A stretch of 35,681 nucleotides of DNA, taken from positions 1 through 35,681 of the forward strand of contig MHSR01000024.1 of NCBI GenBank assembly GCA_001822815.1, written 5' to 3'. Shown one piece after another: positions 32,823 to 35,681 of this stretch. How positions within the stretch are numbered: the stretch's first letter is position 1; each line of letters begins with the position of its first letter. Both the position numbers and the translations under genes were made by a program. The notes under the pieces were generated by a model. The model did not search any database and was not told the DNA's origin. It worked only from the letters and a program-made list of their open reading frames with translations. This DNA comes from Candidatus Terrybacteria bacterium RIFCSPHIGHO2_01_FULL_43_35. GTDB taxonomy: Bacteria > Patescibacteriota > Minisyncoccia > Terrybacterales > GWB1-40-14.

Positions 32823-35143
32823 GGTCCATCCACAGCATTATAATTAAAATCTCCGTTATAGTGAGCTTGATATGAAATACTCGGCTTGTCGCCATTCTTT
32901 GTTTTATAAGTTGATGATTGAGCGGCCCCAGATATTAAATCTACGCCAGAATCGGTTTTTATAACTTGTCCTGGACTAAGATTGCATGAATCATTTTTAT
33001 ACAGCGTGAAATTAACCGTACCGGTTGGCGTTCCTACGCTCCCAGTTAACGTCGCTTGATCATAAACCACCGTTCCGGAAGGGACAGAAGTTACTGCTTG
33101 ACCGTCGGCATTATCATAAATAGTGGTACTTACCGTTGGTGTTGCTTTTGCCATGATGAGCGACTTGCACGCGCTGTCGCCGACATTATAGATGCTATCT
33201 CCTTCGTAATGGGCTTGGAAAGAATACGACCCGGCGTTGAGCGGTCCTTGGTTAGAAGACGGATCAACTACGCCAGTATTGTCTAGTGCAAATGGGTTGG
33301 AAGAGTCAGAAATTCCGCCGGAAGTGCAGTTATCGCTACTAGTATAAAAAGTAATATCAACTTTTCCGGCTGGAGTCCCTTCCGTACCAGCAACCATGAC
33401 GCTGGCGTGGACCGTATCTCCGATATTGGCCGCGGTTATGGGATCGTGAGCCGCATTATGAACGGCAAGCGTAATTGTGGCATTGATAAGACCGGGTCCA
33501 ATAATTTGCAGGGCCTTATTGCTTCTTTGGGCCGTATACACAAGATTACCATCGCAATCCAGTCCACCGGTGGGCGTTTGTTGCGTATTTAGTGCGGCGT
33601 AAGGCGTAGGACTGCCCAAATTATTTAAGTCCCAGATCTGGAAACCCAAATTAGTGTCGCTCGTCCACAAAAACGCTAAGTTGCTCCTAACCGCAATCGC
33701 GTTTACCGTAATACCAATCTTCCCATCTACTTTAGTGCCAATATACTTTGAATTTATTGGGCTAATACTATTAGGGTTAGTTACGTCCAAGGAAAAAAAT
33801 ACTGGATTGCTAGAATTAGCACCTCCTTGTCCTAAATACAAAGTCTTACCGTCTTTAGATATGTACAATCCTTCGCCAGACATAGTCGCGGGATTTGGAG
33901 AAAATGTATTTAGCTGGGTAATAACACCGGCATCGGCTTGGCTGACATCCAAAATCTTTAATTGTTCGGATATTGTAGAGGTTGAATCGTCATCCGGAAC
34001 CGCTAAATAAGCAATATTATTTTTAACTGTTATGGCGTTAACTCTGGAATTAATTTCAAACGAGGCTTTCGCCAATGGATTTAAGGGATCAGAAACATCT
34101 ATAACATAGAATTCTGGCCCGGAAGATTTGATTAAGCCCAAATAAACTCTTTTATTGGTATAAAAAATACTGTTGCCCACCGCCGCATCTCCGACTGCAG
34201 TAACCTTAAGACTTGCGGATGGAACAACTGTTGGAGAGGTTGGTACAGAGATATCTATTATTTGCAATTGACTGACCGTACTCATATTTGCAACGTAGGC
34301 ATATTTACCCGCGGCATGAACTGTCGCAAGCCCCGCTTCAGTGCTTGGGTTAGTATCTATGCTACCCAAAATTGGCAGATCAATATTGGGATTGGCTACA
34401 TCAACGACATAAAAATTAGGTTTGTTGTTTCCGCTTGGATTGGTTGTCACATAAGCCTTTTTACTAAGTACGTCTACGTCCGTACCTCCATTATCCCCAC
34501 CAACATCAACCGTACCCAGTAACTGCGGGTTTGCCCAATCACCGCTCAAGGTTTGAGTACAAGTATCTCCGCCTAAGACCGAGATCCAATCGGCTACGAC
34601 AGTACTTAATTCCACTTTTTGAGGACGCAAAGAGCCTATCGAATAAGTAACTTGGCTTGTAACTTGCTTACTAAATGAATCTATGTCGGTAACAATCACT
34701 TTACGATTGTAAAAAGGGTCAAGCGCGCCGCTGCACTTTGTCGCCGAACTGTCATCGCAATTTTGGACTAAATTTATATCCTGCCTGGAAAGAGCACGCA
34801 TATTCTCCAATTGCTCTTGCGCTTTGGCGAGAGCCTCATTGTTGGTTTGGCTATCAACTTTTAAATCCTGGTTTGCTGAAGACAAAAGCAATACCGCGGA
34901 AATTCCCAAAGACAAAATCGCGAGGGCAATTAAAACCTCTACTAATACCGAGCCCTTATTGGACTTACGGGTTTGCCTTTTTTGAGCGGATTTTGCGGTC
35001 ATTTTGGCGTGGTCTCCGCGTTTTACGCGGAGCAAAATGGCCGCAACCTCGGAGCCACGCGCTGGCGTGGCGAGAATGAGCGAGAAAAATGGCAAACGTG
35101 TAAGTCCTACCATATTAAATTTACCAATCAATTCCGCCTTCAT
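32798..35143 (-). CDS. Giant PilV-like prepilin with LVIVD-like beta-propeller and two Ig-like domains
   Basis: NKGSVLVEVLIALAILSLGISAVLLLSSANQ; repeated (N)FYVVDVANP/QIIDISVP/FYVIDVSDP/KILDVSQ blades; GTPAGKVDITFY...HYEGD, GTPTGTVNFTLY...HYNGD. Likely start MTAKSAQK at 35002. Confidence 0.82.
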   Translation of the reverse strand: MKAELIGKFNMVGLTRLPFFSLILATPARGSEVAAILLRVKRGDHAKMTAKSAQKRQTRKSNKGSVLVEVLIALAILSLGISAVLLLSSANQDLKVDSQTNNEALAKAQEQLENMRALSRQDINLVQNCDDSSATKCSGALDPFYNRKVIVTDIDSFSKQVTSQVTYSIGSLRPQKVELSTVVADWISVLGGDTCTQTLSGDWANPQLLGTVDVGGDNGGTDVDVLSKKAYVTTNPSGNNKPNFYVVDVANPNIDLPILGSIDTNPSTEAGLATVHAAGKYAYVANMSTVSQLQIIDISVPTSPTVVPSASLKVTAVGDAAVGNSIFYTNKRVYLGLIKSSGPEFYVIDVSDPLNPLAKASFEINSRVNAITVKNNIAYLAVPDDDSTSTISEQLKILDVSQADAGVITQLNTFSPNPATMSGEGLYISKDGKTLYLGQGGANSSNPVFFSLDVTNPNSISPINSKYIGTKVDGKIGITVNAIAVRSNLAFLWTSDTNLGFQIWDLNNLGSPTPYAALNTQQTPTGGLDCDGNLVYTAQRSNKALQIIGPGLINATITLAVHNAAHDPITAANIGDTVHASVMVAGTEGTPAGKVDITFYTSSDNCTSGGISDSSNPFALDNTGVVDPSSNQGPLNAGSYSFQAHYEGDSIYNVGDSACKSLIMAKATPTVSTTIYDNADGQAVTSVPSGTVVYDQATLTGSVGTPTGTVNFTLYKNDSCNLSPGQVIKTDSGVDLISGAAQSSTYKTKNGDKPSISYQAHYNGDFNYNAVDGPCESLIVN

Positions 35144-35660
35144 TGTTTATAGTTATATTAGAACTATTAATCGTTACGATTCCACCGGAACTATCTCCGG
35201 AAAGCTGATTAAAAACCATTTCGGTGGCTCCGGTATAAACAAGTACGCCGGATTTCTGGATTTTGAGGTCGTAGGCAGAATTACGATGAACATAATCCTT
35301 AGGTGTGCCCTGGCCGCGGAATAAAATTAAATTAGAGGCATCATCAAACTTAACTCCGTACCATGACTCCCCTATATTATTAATCGCTCCACTCCGCGCT
35401 TTCTCAAGCAGGCTCACCGCCGTATCTTCTTCACTGTGAAAATTAGATCGTCTATATGTATCAAAACCGACGATGACCCCAAAAGTGCCCAAAAAAACGA
35501 TGATGGTCATTACAATGACCACCTCGATTAACGTGAAGCCTGCATCATTTTTTAGGCTTAGAAAATTATGTTGAGCGGTTTTAATATTCCAATACCTAAT
35601 ATTATTGTGGGCCGAGGTGTTGGGTGACTGCATAGATAGGCGTAATAATGGATATCGCAA
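35121..35660 (-). CDS. Type IV prepilin-like protein (FimT/PulH-type)
   Basis: NDAGFTLIEVVIVMTIIVFLGTFGVIVGF. Confidence 0.88.
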   Translation of the reverse strand: MRYPLLRLSMQSPNTSAHNNIRYWNIKTAQHNFLSLKNDAGFTLIEVVIVMTIIVFLGTFGVIVGFDTYRRSNFHSEEDTAVSLLEKARSGAINNIGESWYGVKFDDASNLILFRGQGTPKDYVHRNSAYDLKIQKSGVLVYTGATEMVFNQLSGDSSGGIVTINSSNITINNEGGIDW

Positions 35661-35681
35661 TAAAACCGACCAGAAGACCGA

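Noticed and set aside
1-35681. CRISPR array or Cas genes
   Set aside because: No regularly spaced direct repeats and no Cas-like ORFs; the repeats seen are palindromes, a 263-bp duplication or protein-repeat DNA.

Overview
This 35.7-kb window looks like chromosomal DNA of a Patescibacteria/CPR-type (Parcubacteria-like) bacterium. That lineage call is an inference from gene content, and no database search was run. Housekeeping genes: gyrA, an S1-domain protein (rpsA-like), a UMP-kinase-like pyrH, ftsH, rplS, an RluD-type pseudouridine synthase, tdk and a beta-CASP RNase. Surface genes: a tandem minus-strand run of eight small two-TM 'T4SS pilin' paralogs, the last fused to Ig/PKD-like repeats plus a PA14 domain, and a type IV prepilin locus at the right end with a giant propeller-bearing prepilin. 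There is a tRNA cluster at 27.1-28.3 kb, with tRNA-Phe, tRNA-Val and tRNA-Ile elsewhere. Strongest candidate for something undescribed: a 275-bp GIY-YIG nuclease cassette bounded by perfect 13-bp inverted repeats (CCCCGTTAGAGAC), inserted in frame at the very start of a PilX-like prepilin gene. A 127-bp ORF-less element with 18-bp inverted repeats sharing the same terminal core (ACCCCGTTAGA) lies directly upstream of pyrH, like a non-autonomous relative. Other notable items: an exact 263-bp duplication between two pilin genes, an att-like repeat of the tRNA-Phe 3' end bounding a ~1.8-kb AT-rich island, hairpin families abutting TTGACA promoter motifs, a 245-bp GC-rich inverted-repeat element before the tRNA cluster, and two different tRNAs with UAU anticodons.
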